Origin: an uncultured Clostridia bacterium
GTDB taxonomy: Bacteria; Bacillota_I; Bacilli_A; RF39; UBA660
Reading direction: 5' to 3'
Assembly (NCBI GenBank): GCA_946619755.1
Contig: CAMOMI010000005.1
Location: 1 to 39,458, forward strand
Length of the DNA stretch: 39,458 bases
Positions within the stretch are counted from its first letter, which is position 1, and the number at the start of each line of letters is the position of its first letter. The notes under the pieces are model-generated. The model was not told where the DNA came from. It saw only the letters and a list, made by a program, of their open reading frames with translations, and made no database searches. The translations under genes were made by a program, and so were the position numbers. Shown piece after piece: positions 6,497 through 14,420 of the stretch.

Positions 6497-9040
6497 ATGG
6501 AAGAAGAACTAAAGAGAATTTACGAATATTCACTTGAAGAAATTATGGGTGAAAGGTTTGGTAAATACTCAAAATATATCATTCAAGATAGAGCTATTCC
6601 TGACGTTAGAGATGGTTTAAAGCCTGTTCAGAGAAGAATATTATTCTCAATGTATAAAGAAAAGAATACATATGATAAGCCTTATAAAAAATCGGCAAGA
6701 GCTGTCGGTGATGTTATGGGTAAATATCATCCTCATGGGGATTCTTCAATATATGACGCAATTGTCAGAATGAGTCAAGATTGGAAAATGCGTGAACCAT
6801 TTGTCGATATGCAAGGTAATAATGGATCAATTGATGGAGATTCAGCAGCCGCTAGTCGTTATACAGAAGCTAGACTTTCTAAAATAAGTAATGAAATGCT
6901 TAGAGATATCGATAAAGATACGGTTATATTTGCTCCTAACTATGATGATACTTTGTTAGAACCAACCGTACTTCCTAGTAGATTTCCTAATTTACTTGTT
7001 AATGGAACAACAGGTATTTCGGCAGGATATGCTACGAATATTCCACCACATAATTTAGGTGAAGTAATTGATGCAACAATTTATCGAATTGATAATCCTA
7101 ATTGTAGATTAGATACGTTACTTAACTTTGTTAAAGGGCCGGACTTTCCAACTGGAGGACAAGCTATTGGGGAAGCTGGAATACGGGAAGCTTATGAAAC
7201 AGGACGTGGCCGTATTTTAATTAGAAGTAAACTTACATTAGAAAAAAATAAAATTGTTATTACCGAAGTTCCTTATGAAGTTAATAAACAATTATTAGTA
7301 AAAAAAATCGATGAAATTAGAATTGATAAAAAGATTGATGGTATACTTGAAGTTAGAGATGAATCTGATAAAGATGGTTTGCAGATTACTATCGATTTAA
7401 AGAAAGATGCTAATGCACAAAATATATTAAATTATTTATATAAAAATACAGAATTACAAATAAGTTATAATTATAATATGATTGCTATTGTCAATCGTAG
7501 ACCTATGCAGCTTGGATTAATACCAATATTAGATGCATATATTGCTCATCAAAAGGAAGTTGTTACTAAACGTAGTAATTTTGATTTAGCACATGCAAGA
7601 AAGAGATATCATATTGTCGAAGGACTTATGAAGGCTATTTCTATATTAGATGAAGTTATTAAGACGATTAGAGGTAGTAAAAATAAAGCTGATGCAATTC
7701 AGAATTTAATTAATAAATACGAATTTACAGAAGAACAAGCAACAGAGATTGTTAATTTACAATTATATAGATTAACCAATACAGATATCGTTATCTTACA
7801 AGAAGAAAAAAATAATTTAGAGAAGATAATGGCAATGTTAGAAGAAATTTTAGCTAGTCCAGAAAAACTTAATATGGTTATAAAGGAAGAACTTCGTAAA
7901 ATTAAAAAAGAATATGCAACTCCTAGAAGAACAGAGATTATATCTGAGGTTGAAGAAATTAAGATTGATACGACTAGTATGATTCCTAAGGAAGATGCTG
8001 TAGTAGTTGTTACTCATGATGGTTATGTTAAGAGAGTCAGTGTTAGGGCATATGAAGCTAATACAGATGAGACTGGACTTAAAGATGGTGATTATGTTAT
8101 TGGTTTATATAATATAAATACAGCTCAAACAGTTTTGATATTTACTGATAAAGGAAATTATTTGTTTTTACCAGTATATGAAATACCAGAAGTTAAATGG
8201 AAAGATATGGGAAAACATGTTAGTAATATTATAACAATGATGGCTGATGAGAAAGTTATTGGATCTATGCCAGTATATGATTTTGGTGAAGATAGATATG
8301 TTACTGTATTTACTAAAAATGGTATGGTAAAACGTACAAAGTTAGAAGACTTTAAGGTTGGTAGATATACGAAAGAAATTAGTATGATTAAACTACAGGA
8401 TGATGATTGTGTTGTATCAACTCAGTATAGTAATTATAACGATGTTTTTGTCGCTACTAAAAATGGATATGGGTTATGGTATGATGTATCTGAAATATCT
8501 GTTGTTGGAATTAGAGCTAGTGGTGTTAAATCTATTAAACTTAAAGATGATGAAGTTGTAAGCAGTTCACTATTTGATCCAAATTGTGAATATATAACAA
8601 TTATTACGGATAAAGGAACTGCTAAAAGGTTAAGATTGTCTGAATTAGAAAAAACTAGTAGAGCTAATAGAGGAATACTTTTAATGAAAGAGATAAAAAG
8701 TAATCCAAGTAAAATAATAGGTACATATTTAATTCCTTCTAAAGAGGAAATTTTGATAACTTCTATCGCTGAAGTTAAAAAGGTTAAACTTACAGAAATA
8801 TCTATTATGGATAGACATAGTAATGGCTCATTTGTGGTTAAGGATAGGGTAATGAATACGGCATATGTTACAAAACTAACTAGCCAAAATGAGTTTGACA
8901 AAAAAGCAAATGATGAGACTCAAGAAAAAGAAGAAGTTAAAATGCCATCATTAAAAGTGGATAAAGAATATAAATCATTAAAGAATATAGATGAACGTAT
9001 GTTATCGATTGATGAATACCTAAATGGTATTGAAAAATAG
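6497..9040 (+). CDS. parC: DNA topoisomerase IV subunit A
   Basis: The protein has 847 residues from the ATG at 6497 (the GTG at 6488 is part of the ribosome binding site). The breakage-reunion domain includes [31 protein letters not shown] (the quinolone region) and RYTEARLS with the catalytic Tyr. [14 protein letters not shown] is closer to ParC than to GyrA. The C-terminal beta-pinwheel (about 480-800) lacks the QRRGGKG GyrA box, having only a degenerate SRANRGI stretch, which again favours ParC. With ParE it separates daughter chromosomes. No parE lies upstream, unlike the usual parE-parC pair. A basic and acidic tail of about 40 residues follows. GyrA is the alternative name, judged less likely. 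Confidence 0.88.
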   Translation: MEEELKRIYEYSLEEIMGERFGKYSKYIIQDRAIPDVRDGLKPVQRRILFSMYKEKNTYDKPYKKSARAVGDVMGKYHPHGDSSIYDAIVRMSQDWKMREPFVDMQGNNGSIDGDSAAASRYTEARLSKISNEMLRDIDKDTVIFAPNYDDTLLEPTVLPSRFPNLLVNGTTGISAGYATNIPPHNLGEVIDATIYRIDNPNCRLDTLLNFVKGPDFPTGGQAIGEAGIREAYETGRGRILIRSKLTLEKNKIVITEVPYEVNKQLLVKKIDEIRIDKKIDGILEVRDESDKDGLQITIDLKKDANAQNILNYLYKNTELQISYNYNMIAIVNRRPMQLGLIPILDAYIAHQKEVVTKRSNFDLAHARKRYHIVEGLMKAISILDEVIKTIRGSKNKADAIQNLINKYEFTEEQATEIVNLQLYRLTNTDIVILQEEKNNLEKIMAMLEEILASPEKLNMVIKEELRKIKKEYATPRRTEIISEVEEIKIDTTSMIPKEDAVVVVTHDGYVKRVSVRAYEANTDETGLKDGDYVIGLYNINTAQTVLIFTDKGNYLFLPVYEIPEVKWKDMGKHVSNIITMMADEKVIGSMPVYDFGEDRYVTVFTKNGMVKRTKLEDFKVGRYTKEISMIKLQDDDCVVSTQYSNYNDVFVATKNGYGLWYDVSEISVVGIRASGVKSIKLKDDEVVSSSLFDPNCEYITIITDKGTAKRLRLSELEKTSRANRGILLMKEIKSNPSKIIGTYLIPSKEEILITSIAEVKKVKLTEISIMDRHSNGSFVVKDRVMNTAYVTKLTSQNEFDKKANDETQEKEEVKMPSLKVDKEYKSLKNIDERMLSIDEYLNGIEK

Positions 9041-9057
9041 AAAAGGAGATGTATAAA

Positions 9058-9600
9058 ATGAAAGATTTAAAAGGAACACAAACAGAAGCTAATTTAATGA
9101 CTGCTTTTGCAGGTGAAAGTCAAGCAAGAAATAAATATACTTACTATGCTTCAAAAGCAAAAAAAGAAGGTTATGAGCAAATTGCTGCTATTTTTGAAGA
9201 AACAGCCGGTAATGAAAAAGAACATGCAAAAATGTGGTTTAAATTATTATGTGGTGGAGAAATTCCTGATACAATTACCAATTTAACAGATGCTCTTAAT
9301 GGTGAAAACTATGAATGGACTGAAATGTATGAAGAATTTGCAAAAGTAGCAAAAGAAGAAGGCTTTGATGAAGTAGCTAGATTATTTAAGGCTGTTGGAG
9401 CAATAGAAAAAGAACATGAAGCAAGATATAGAACTTTACTTGATAATATCAAAGAAGAAAGAGTTTTCAAAAAAGAAGAATCTGTTGTGTGGGTATGTCG
9501 TAATTGTGGACACGTTCATGTAGGAAAAGTGGCTCCAAAAGTGTGTCCTACTTGCAATCATCCTCAAGCATATTTTGAGATGAAAAATACAAACTATTAA
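9058..9600 (+). CDS. rbr: Rubrerythrin (peroxide reductase)
   Basis: The protein has 180 residues from the ATG at 9058, preceded by AAAGGAGAT; the ATG at 9049 falls on that site. The N-terminal diiron four-helix bundle shows [22 protein letters not shown] and [11 protein letters not shown], which supply the Glu and His ligands. The C-terminal rubredoxin-like domain (about 145-180) has CRNCGH and [11 protein letters not shown] for one Fe(Cys)4 site. It reduces hydrogen peroxide in anaerobes using rubredoxin or ferredoxin-type donors. It starts 17 bases after parC with no clear promoter between them, so it may be transcribed from parC. Together with CotJC further on, it gives the cell two peroxide-removing enzymes. 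Confidence 0.96.
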   Translation: MKDLKGTQTEANLMTAFAGESQARNKYTYYASKAKKEGYEQIAAIFEETAGNEKEHAKMWFKLLCGGEIPDTITNLTDALNGENYEWTEMYEEFAKVAKEEGFDEVARLFKAVGAIEKEHEARYRTLLDNIKEERVFKKEESVVWVCRNCGHVHVGKVAPKVCPTCNHPQAYFEMKNTNY

Positions 9601-9621
9601 TTTTATTATTAATAGTTTTTT
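9591..9621 (+). terminator. Terminator overlapping the rbr stop codon
   Basis: AAACTATTAAT pairs with ATTAATAGTTT, followed by more T. The rbr stop codon lies inside the 5' arm. Confidence 0.85.
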
Positions 9622-9648
9622 CGAATTTATTTAAAAGGAGTGAGTAAA

Positions 9649-10650
9649 ATGAAAGTACTTGTTACAGGTGGAACTGGTTATATAGGGAGTCATACAATTG
9701 TTGAACTAATTAATCATGGATATGAAGTAGTGGCGGTTGATGATTTTAGTAATTCAAAACCAATAGTTCTTGATAAGTTAAAGGAGATTACGGGACAAAA
9801 AATTAATTTTTATGAGCTTGATGTTTGTGACAAAGAAAAGTTAAGAAGAGTTTTTAAAGAAAATAAGATTGATGCTGTAATACATTTTGCAGGTTATAAA
9901 GCAGTTGGAGAATCTGTCGAAAAACCATTGATGTATTATCGTAATAATTTGGATTCAACAATAACATTACTTGAGGTGATGGATGAGTTTGAGGTAAGAA
10001 AAATTGTCTTTTCATCATCAGCAACAGTATATGGAGATCCTGAAGAGTTACCAATTAAGGAAACAGCCAAACTTAGTACAACTAATCCTTATGGATCAAC
10101 AAAATTGTTTATTGAGGGTATTTTAAAGGATGTTTATATTTCTAATAATAATTATAGTATTGCTATTTTAAGATATTTTAATCCAGTTGGGGCTCATCCA
10201 AGTGGTCTTTTAGGTGAAGATCCAAATGGTATACCTAATAATTTAATGCCATATATTGTTAAAGTAGCTAATAAGGAATTACCACATTTAAATATTTTTG
10301 GTAATGACTATGATACTCCAGATGGTACAGGAGTTAGAGATTATATTCATGTTATTGATTTGGCGCTTGGACATATTAGTGCTTTGGAATATATTGATAA
10401 ACATACAGGTATCGATTACTATAATTTGGGTACTGGACAAGGGTATAGTGTACTTGAAATGGTATCGGCATTTAGTGAAGTAAATAAAGTGGCAGTACCA
10501 TATGAGATTGCCCCTAGACGTGAAGGCGATATTGCAATGTGTTATGCAGATACTACTAAGGCAAAACAGGTGCTTAATTGGGAGGCAACACACAGCCTAC
10601 AAGAGATGGTTGAAAGTGCATATAATTTTGTGGTTAAAAATCAAAAATAA
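9649..10650 (+). CDS. galE: UDP-glucose 4-epimerase
   Basis: The protein has 333 residues from the ATG at 9649, behind AAAAGGAGTGAG; the GTG at 9640 is within that site. The NAD-binding Rossmann motif TGGTGYIGSHT is at residues 7-17. The catalytic SSSATVYG (about 122) and the Tyr-x3-Lys of NPYGSTK (about 146) mark the short-chain dehydrogenase family. RYFNPVGAHPSG and DGTGVRDYIHV are typical of GalE. It interconverts UDP-glucose and UDP-galactose for sugar use or surface polysaccharide. It stands alone between two terminators, with no galK or galT nearby, which suggests a role in making galactose donors. No clear promoter was found in the 48 bases upstream. Confidence 0.96.
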   Translation: MKVLVTGGTGYIGSHTIVELINHGYEVVAVDDFSNSKPIVLDKLKEITGQKINFYELDVCDKEKLRRVFKENKIDAVIHFAGYKAVGESVEKPLMYYRNNLDSTITLLEVMDEFEVRKIVFSSSATVYGDPEELPIKETAKLSTTNPYGSTKLFIEGILKDVYISNNNYSIAILRYFNPVGAHPSGLLGEDPNGIPNNLMPYIVKVANKELPHLNIFGNDYDTPDGTGVRDYIHVIDLALGHISALEYIDKHTGIDYYNLGTGQGYSVLEMVSAFSEVNKVAVPYEIAPRREGDIAMCYADTTKAKQVLNWEATHSLQEMVESAYNFVVKNQK

Positions 10651-10657
10651 ATAAATA

Positions 10658-10687
10658 AAAAAACTAGAAAAATATTCTAGTTTTTTT
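10658..10687 (+). terminator. Terminator after galE
   Basis: CTAGAA and TTCTAG form the stem, extended by flanking A and T runs. Confidence 0.85.
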
Positions 10688-10697
10688 GTGTAAAAGT

Positions 10698-10726
10698 ATG
10701 ACAAAGTGTTAATTTTGTGTTATTAT
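10698..10726 (+). promoter_or_regulatory. Promoter of nusB-xseA-xseB
   Basis: ATGACA and TATTAT are separated by 17 bases, 23 bases before the nusB start codon. Confidence 0.72.
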
Positions 10727-10748
10727 TTATATACGAGGTGATAAACCA

Positions 10749-11159
10749 ATGACAAGACATGAACAAAGATATAAGGCAATGACAATATTGTATCAAGCAT
10801 TTTTATATGAGAATAATAATATTAAGTATAATATTGAAGATATAATAAATGAACAATTAGATGAAAATAATAAATTTGTCAGTTCATTAGTTATGGGAGT
10901 AATTAAAGAACGTAAAAAGATTGATGAGATTGCTAATAATTATTTAGATAATTGGGATATTCAAAGATTAGGCTTTACTGATCAAGCAATTTTAAGAATT
11001 GGAATATATGAAATTCTTAATACTGATACACCGGATATTACTTGTATCGATGAAGCAGTTGAACTTAGTAAAGAGTATTCTGATGAAAAAGTGTGTAAAA
11101 TGATAAATGGTGTACTTGATAAAGTATATCATAATCAAAAAGAGATTGAAACTAAATAA
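10749..11159 (+). CDS. nusB: Transcription antitermination factor NusB
   Basis: The protein has 136 residues, an all-helical NusB fold. RHEQRYKAMTILYQAFL at the N terminus is the RNA-facing arginine-rich helix. The family signature appears as FVSSLVMGVIKERKKIDEIANNYLDNWDIQRLGFTDQAILRIGIYEIL, followed by the IDEAVELSKEYSDEKVCKMINGVLDKV end. With NusE (S10) it binds boxA RNA and supports rRNA antitermination. The ribosome binding site is CGAGGTGA. It is the first gene of a unit with xseA and xseB; folD, which lies between nusB and xseA in Bacillus, is absent here. Confidence 0.95.
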   Translation: MTRHEQRYKAMTILYQAFLYENNNIKYNIEDIINEQLDENNKFVSSLVMGVIKERKKIDEIANNYLDNWDIQRLGFTDQAILRIGIYEILNTDTPDITCIDEAVELSKEYSDEKVCKMINGVLDKVYHNQKEIETK

Positions 11160-11176
11160 GTATAAGTAGGTGTCTT

Positions 11177-12445
11177 ATGGATAGGGAATATATAACAATT
11201 AGTGAACTTAATAATTATATAAAAGGAGTTATGGATGATAATTTCTTTTTAAATAAGATATATTTAAAAGGTGAAATCTCTAATTTTAAGGCACATACTA
11301 GAGGACATTATTATTTTACTTTAAAAGATGAAGGAAGTAGACTTAATGCGGTAATGTTTTCTTATCAGGCAAGTAATCTTAAATTTGTTCCAGAAGATGG
11401 AATGAAGGTATTAGTTTGTGGCAAAATTTCAGTATATGTGGCAACCGGTTCGTATCAAATATATGTTGAATCAATGGAACAAGATGGAATTGGTAACTTG
11501 TATATCGAATATGAAAAATTAAAGAAAAAATTAGCTTCAGAGGGATTATTTGATCCTGAAAAAAAGAAAAAAATACCTAAGGTACCAAAAAAAATAGGAA
11601 TAGTAACGGCAAGTACTGGTGCTGCTATTAGGGATATTCTTACAACAATAAGAAGAAGATATCCAATATGTGAGACAATTTTGTTTCCATCGCTTGTTCA
11701 GGGAGCTGATGCAGCTAAAGATATTGTTAAGAAAATAGAGATAGCTAATACATACGATATTGATACGTTAATTGTTGGTCGTGGTGGCGGGTCTATCGAA
11801 GATTTATGGCCGTTTAATGAAGAAATTGTTGCTAGAGCTATATATGAATCTAGAGTACCTGTAATTAGTGCGGTAGGACATGAAATAGATTTTACGATTG
11901 CTGATTTTGTGGCTGACTTGAGAGCTCCAACGCCAACGGCAGCCGCAGAGCTTGCTGTTCCTAATATCGACACAATTAATACTTACTTAAGTAATGCGGT
12001 TAATCGTAGTACACTTAGTATTAATAATTTAATTGATAAAAAGAAAAAAGTATTATTAACATTTAAAAGTAGTTTTGTTTTAAAAAAGCCAACTGCAATG
12101 TATGAAATAAAGGAACAAAATCTAGATTTTTTAATTGATAGAGTTAATAAAGAAATAAAATTGCTTTTAGATAATGCGAATGTTAGATTTTTTAAACTAG
12201 TTAATAGTTATGTGATTACTAATCCAGAAATTTTATATAAGTTTAAAAAACAGAATTTGGAACATACAATAAATAAACTTGAGGTATTAAATCCAATGAA
12301 TACATTAAAAAGAGGATATGCAATAATAAAAAAAGATAATATTGTAATATCTGATAGTAAAAAAATTAAAAAAGATGATATAATAGATATAGGTGTCAAA
12401 AATGGAAAGATTAGTGCTAAAGTTTTGGAGGTAGAAAATGAGTAG
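11177..12445 (+). CDS. xseA: Exonuclease VII large subunit
   Basis: The protein has 422 residues. An N-terminal OB fold (about 1-105) contains LKGEISNFKAHTRGHYYFTLKD. The nuclease domain contains KIGIVTASTGAAIRDILTTIRRRYP, IVGRGGGSIEDLWPFNEE and SAVGHEIDFTIADFVADLRAPTPTAAAELAVP, the family's most conserved stretches. A long coiled coil (about 260-350) and a short C-terminal domain with LKRGYAIIKK follow. The enzyme degrades single-stranded DNA from both ends. The gene overlaps xseB by 8 bases. GTAGGTG precedes its start. Confidence 0.97.
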   Translation: MDREYITISELNNYIKGVMDDNFFLNKIYLKGEISNFKAHTRGHYYFTLKDEGSRLNAVMFSYQASNLKFVPEDGMKVLVCGKISVYVATGSYQIYVESMEQDGIGNLYIEYEKLKKKLASEGLFDPEKKKKIPKVPKKIGIVTASTGAAIRDILTTIRRRYPICETILFPSLVQGADAAKDIVKKIEIANTYDIDTLIVGRGGGSIEDLWPFNEEIVARAIYESRVPVISAVGHEIDFTIADFVADLRAPTPTAAAELAVPNIDTINTYLSNAVNRSTLSINNLIDKKKKVLLTFKSSFVLKKPTAMYEIKEQNLDFLIDRVNKEIKLLLDNANVRFFKLVNSYVITNPEILYKFKKQNLEHTINKLEVLNPMNTLKRGYAIIKKDNIVISDSKKIKKDDIIDIGVKNGKISAKVLEVENE

Positions 12446-12674
12446 TACGGTAAAGAAAGAGGCTAATTTCGAAGATAAAATTAGAGAATTAGAAGAAATA
12501 GTCAAGGAACTTGAAAGTGGAGAAGTCAATTTAGATGACGCTATTGAAAAATACACACAAGCAATGAAATTAGCTAAAGAGTGCTCTGATAAGTTAAATG
12601 CTGCCACAGAAAAAGTAAATAAAATATTAAAAGAAAATGGAGAATTAGCTGATTTTGATGTCAGTGAGGAATAA
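12438..12674 (+). CDS. xseB: Exonuclease VII small subunit
   Basis: The protein has 78 residues, typical size. FEDKIRELEEIVKELESGEVNLDDAIEKYTQAMKLAKECSDKLNAATEKV is the full XseB helical hairpin. It wraps the coiled-coil arm of XseA to make the active exonuclease. GGAGGTAGAAA precedes the ATG, which lies inside the end of xseA, so the two are translationally coupled. The unit runs on to tRNA-Thr without an obvious terminator between. Confidence 0.96.
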   Translation: MSSTVKKEANFEDKIRELEEIVKELESGEVNLDDAIEKYTQAMKLAKECSDKLNAATEKVNKILKENGELADFDVSEE

Positions 12675-12684
12675 TTCTTCTTAT

Positions 12685-12760
12685 GCTGAAATAGCTCAAT
12701 CGGTAGAGCAACTGAATCGTAATCAGTAGGTTGCGGGTTCAATTCCTGCTTTCAGCACCA
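12685..12760 (+). tRNA. tRNA-Thr (anticodon CGT)
   Basis: The full cloverleaf can be folded: acceptor GCTGAAA/TTTCAGC, D arm GCTC/GAGC, anticodon stem ACTGA/TCAGT with loop ATCGTAA, T arm GCGGG-TTCAATT-CCTGC, discriminator A and encoded CCA. The CGT anticodon reads the ACG codon, which is rare in this AT-rich genome. It lies 10 bases after xseB. Confidence 0.95.
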
Positions 12761-12796
12761 GAATGATAGAAAACTCGAACTTTTTCGGGTAAAATA

Positions 12797-12822
12797 AAAC
12801 GACTTGCAAAAAAGTCGTTTTT
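12797..12822 (+). terminator. Terminator after tRNA-Thr
   Basis: AAACGACTT and AAGTCGTTT form a 9-bp stem around a 6-base loop, followed by T-rich sequence. Confidence 0.88.
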
Positions 12823-12865
12823 ATGGTGTTGTGAATATGTCAAGGAAACTTGCATAAAATAAAAA

Positions 12866-12904
12866 AAGAGGAACATTTGGGTAGCAAGTGAATGTTTCTT
12901 TTAA
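12866..12904 (+). other. Hairpin in a gene-poor stretch (12761-13116)
   Basis: The 355 bases between tRNA-Thr and the next gene hold two terminators, this hairpin and a short ORF remnant. GGAACATT pairs with AATGTTTC around a 13-base loop, with A-rich and T-rich flanks. It could be a weak terminator or the leader of the short ORF that follows. I see nothing else clear in the stretch. Confidence 0.45.
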
Positions 12905-13051
12905 ATGTATTTAGTTTTTAGACGCGCCCAATCAAGAGATTATAATTATTCTAGAACTGCAATATTATGTAAAGAGTGGTTTGATTCATCAGAAGAGAAA
13001 AAGACATATCAATATATTAAAAAAAAATTAAAGCCAACAAATAATAAATAA
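12905..13051 (+). pseudogene. 48-codon ORF, possible remnant of an HNH/AP2-like mobile gene
   Basis: An ATG-to-TAA frame encodes MYLVFRRAQSRDYNYSRTAI followed by LCKEWFDSSEEKKTYQYIKKKLKPTNNK. A stop codon lies directly upstream and there is no ribosome binding site. The segment NYSRTAILCKEWFDS recalls the YGGRGITVCKEWLDSFEAF stretch of phage HNH/AP2 proteins, but the rest of such a protein is missing. The slightly higher G+C (GACGCGCCCAATC) differs from the neighbours. The position downstream of a tRNA gene would fit decay of an inserted element. This could equally be chance coding potential. Confidence 0.3.
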
Positions 13052-13088
13052 ATAATATATAAGGGCTAGTAAAGACTTATAAATTAAT

Positions 13089-13118
13089 AAAGCTGAGATA
13101 GAATCTCAGCTTTATTTT
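13089..13118. terminator. Bidirectional terminator before the minus-strand gene end
   Basis: AAAGCTGAGAT and ATCTCAGCTTT form an 11-bp perfect stem with a 3-base loop. A/T-rich flanks on both sides allow function on both strands, stronger on the + strand. Confidence 0.75.
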
Positions 13119-13650
13119 AAAATCTTGATCTTTTTTGCGTTTTTAAGGTATTTAGCTCTTCTTTTAATTCTTCACTATTTTCTGAAAATCTTAATATAAG
13201 ATTAACTATATGTTTATTATCATTTTCTAGGTAATAATTTAATCTAAATGCAGCATCTTGGATGGTTATGCTTCCGTTTTTAAGACTTCTTAATATGGCA
13301 ATAGCACGGTCAAAATCTTTATAAAGGTAACTGTTATATTCTTCAAATCCTACTTTTCCACTAAAGAAATTGTCAATATAATTTTGCCATTCTTCTTGTT
13401 TGCCTTCTGGTATTATTTCTTTGCCAGCTTTTTTCCAAATTGGAATTAATTCTTTTATTTCTTTATTTAATCTTCTTATTTCTGCAGCTTTTAATTCTTT
13501 ATATAATTCTTTAGTTAACGAATCAGAGTGAATTTCAATTCCTTCATAGACAATGCATATTTTTTCACCGCGCATGTTAGCACAATCTATTTCATCTAAG
13601 ACCATATCAAGTGTTATTATAGGTGTTACTTTTCTTTCTTTATCATTCAT
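13117..13650 (-). CDS. Hypothetical helical cytoplasmic protein
   Basis: The protein has 177 residues, without a signal peptide or membrane helix. It is rich in charged residues and predicted mostly helical. A short N-terminal segment (VTPIITLDMVLDEIDCANMRGEKICIVYEGIEIHSDS) looks like a small alpha-beta start, and the centre (IRRLNKEIKELIPIWKKAGKEIIPEGKQEEWQNYIDNFFSG) is helical. AAAGGAAGG precedes the ATG at a good distance, and an extended -10 promoter lies upstream. I do not recognise the family. A similarly sized minus-strand helical unknown occurs at 21382-21876. The gene stands alone on the strand opposite to most of the window. Confidence 0.75.
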   Translation of the reverse strand: MNDKERKVTPIITLDMVLDEIDCANMRGEKICIVYEGIEIHSDSLTKELYKELKAAEIRRLNKEIKELIPIWKKAGKEIIPEGKQEEWQNYIDNFFSGKVGFEEYNSYLYKDFDRAIAILRSLKNGSITIQDAAFRLNYYLENDNKHIVNLILRFSENSEELKEELNTLKTQKRSRF

Positions 13651-13672
13651 TTTATTTACCTTCCTTTATTTC

Positions 13673-13701
13673 ATAGTATCATATTTATTAATAAAAAACA
13701 A
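13673..13701 (-). promoter_or_regulatory. Promoter of the minus-strand gene at 13117-13650
   Basis: On the minus strand TTGTTT is followed after 17 bases by TACTAT with TGA just before it (extended -10), 22 bases ahead of the ATG. Confidence 0.55.
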
Positions 13702-13749
13702 TAAATATGGTGAAAATGAGACTAATTTAGAATAATATGTGGGTGTAAT

Positions 13750-13778
13750 TTGACTTTTTTACAAACATATGTTATAAT
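13750..13778 (+). promoter_or_regulatory. Promoter of the gene at 13832
   Basis: TTGACT and TATAAT are separated by 17 bases, 53 bases before the start codon. Confidence 0.85.
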
Positions 13779-13831
13779 TTATTCAGTTAGTAATTTATTA
13801 CTAGCTTTTTCTTTTGAAGGGGGAGATTAAA

Positions 13832-14338
13832 ATGTTTGAAGGAAATAAGAGCGAATTAAATAAAGATATAGTTTTAACATTTAATGGAAAAAAAGATAAT
13901 GTATTAAAAATATTTTATGATAATGGTTATTTGTGTTGGTTATTAGATAATTATTTAACTGATCAGACCTTAACAATAACTAAAAAAAGTCCATTATATC
14001 CATATATTAGTGAACTTTTTGCAAATATTAAAAATGTCGATTCATTTTATAATGTTATAACAGAAAAAAATGCAAAAAGATTTGAATGGATTAGTGATGG
14101 CGAATCTGTTATGGGTATGCAAAATAGACTTACTATATGGTATTTTGATGCTATTGATAATTATGTTATTCATTTTAGAAAGAATAAGAGAGATGTACTT
14201 GATAATAGTTGTTTAATACGTTTTTCACCTCAAAGAAGTAATAATAAAAAAATTGCATATGTTTTTTGTAAAATGTATGAAAGTATTCTTGAGGATAGTT
14301 TTCTTTCACAATACAAAAAAATGCAAAGAATGAGATAA
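13832..14338 (+). CDS. Hypothetical cytoplasmic protein
   Basis: The protein has 168 residues from the ATG at 13832, behind GAAGGGGGAGA; the ORF-track start at 13814 precedes that site. It has no membrane helix or signal peptide. It looks like an alpha-beta globular protein, with a run of aromatic residues in the middle (ESVMGMQNRLTIWYFDAIDNYVIHFRKNKRD) and a basic C terminus (QYKKMQRMR). I do not recognise it. It is a single-gene unit with its own strong promoter and a terminator that begins within its last codons, so its expression is independent of hisS downstream. Confidence 0.75.
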   Translation: MFEGNKSELNKDIVLTFNGKKDNVLKIFYDNGYLCWLLDNYLTDQTLTITKKSPLYPYISELFANIKNVDSFYNVITEKNAKRFEWISDGESVMGMQNRLTIWYFDAIDNYVIHFRKNKRDVLDNSCLIRFSPQRSNNKKIAYVFCKMYESILEDSFLSQYKKMQRMR

Positions 14339-14368
14339 ATCTTTAAATAAGGGATTATCTCTTTTTCT
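14332..14368 (+). terminator. Terminator overlapping the stop codon of the 13832 gene
   Basis: GAGATAA (containing the TAA stop) pairs with TTATCTC, followed by TTTTTCTTTT. The loop of about 16 bases is long. Confidence 0.72.
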
Positions 14369-14387
14369 TTTCAAGATGGTAATAATA

Positions 14388-14396
14388 TGATATAAT
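14388..14396 (+). promoter_or_regulatory. Extended -10 promoter of hisS
   Basis: TGATATAAT is a perfect extended -10. TTTTCA at 14368-14373 sits at the right distance as a weak -35. The leader to the ATG is short, leaving no room for a T-box. Confidence 0.75.
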
Positions 14397-14420
14397 ACTT
14401 ACGAGTTGGAGGTAATTATT

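Noticed and set aside
8434-8901. 155-residue minus-strand ORF inside parC
   Set aside because: It is a shadow frame of a conserved gene; the AT-rich codon use opens the opposite strand.
12305-12742. 145-residue minus-strand ORF
   Set aside because: It is antisense to xseA, xseB and half of tRNA-Thr, has no ribosome binding site and an implausible composition.
14370-14420. T-box leader for hisS
   Set aside because: Only about 20 bases separate the predicted transcription start from the ATG, far too short.
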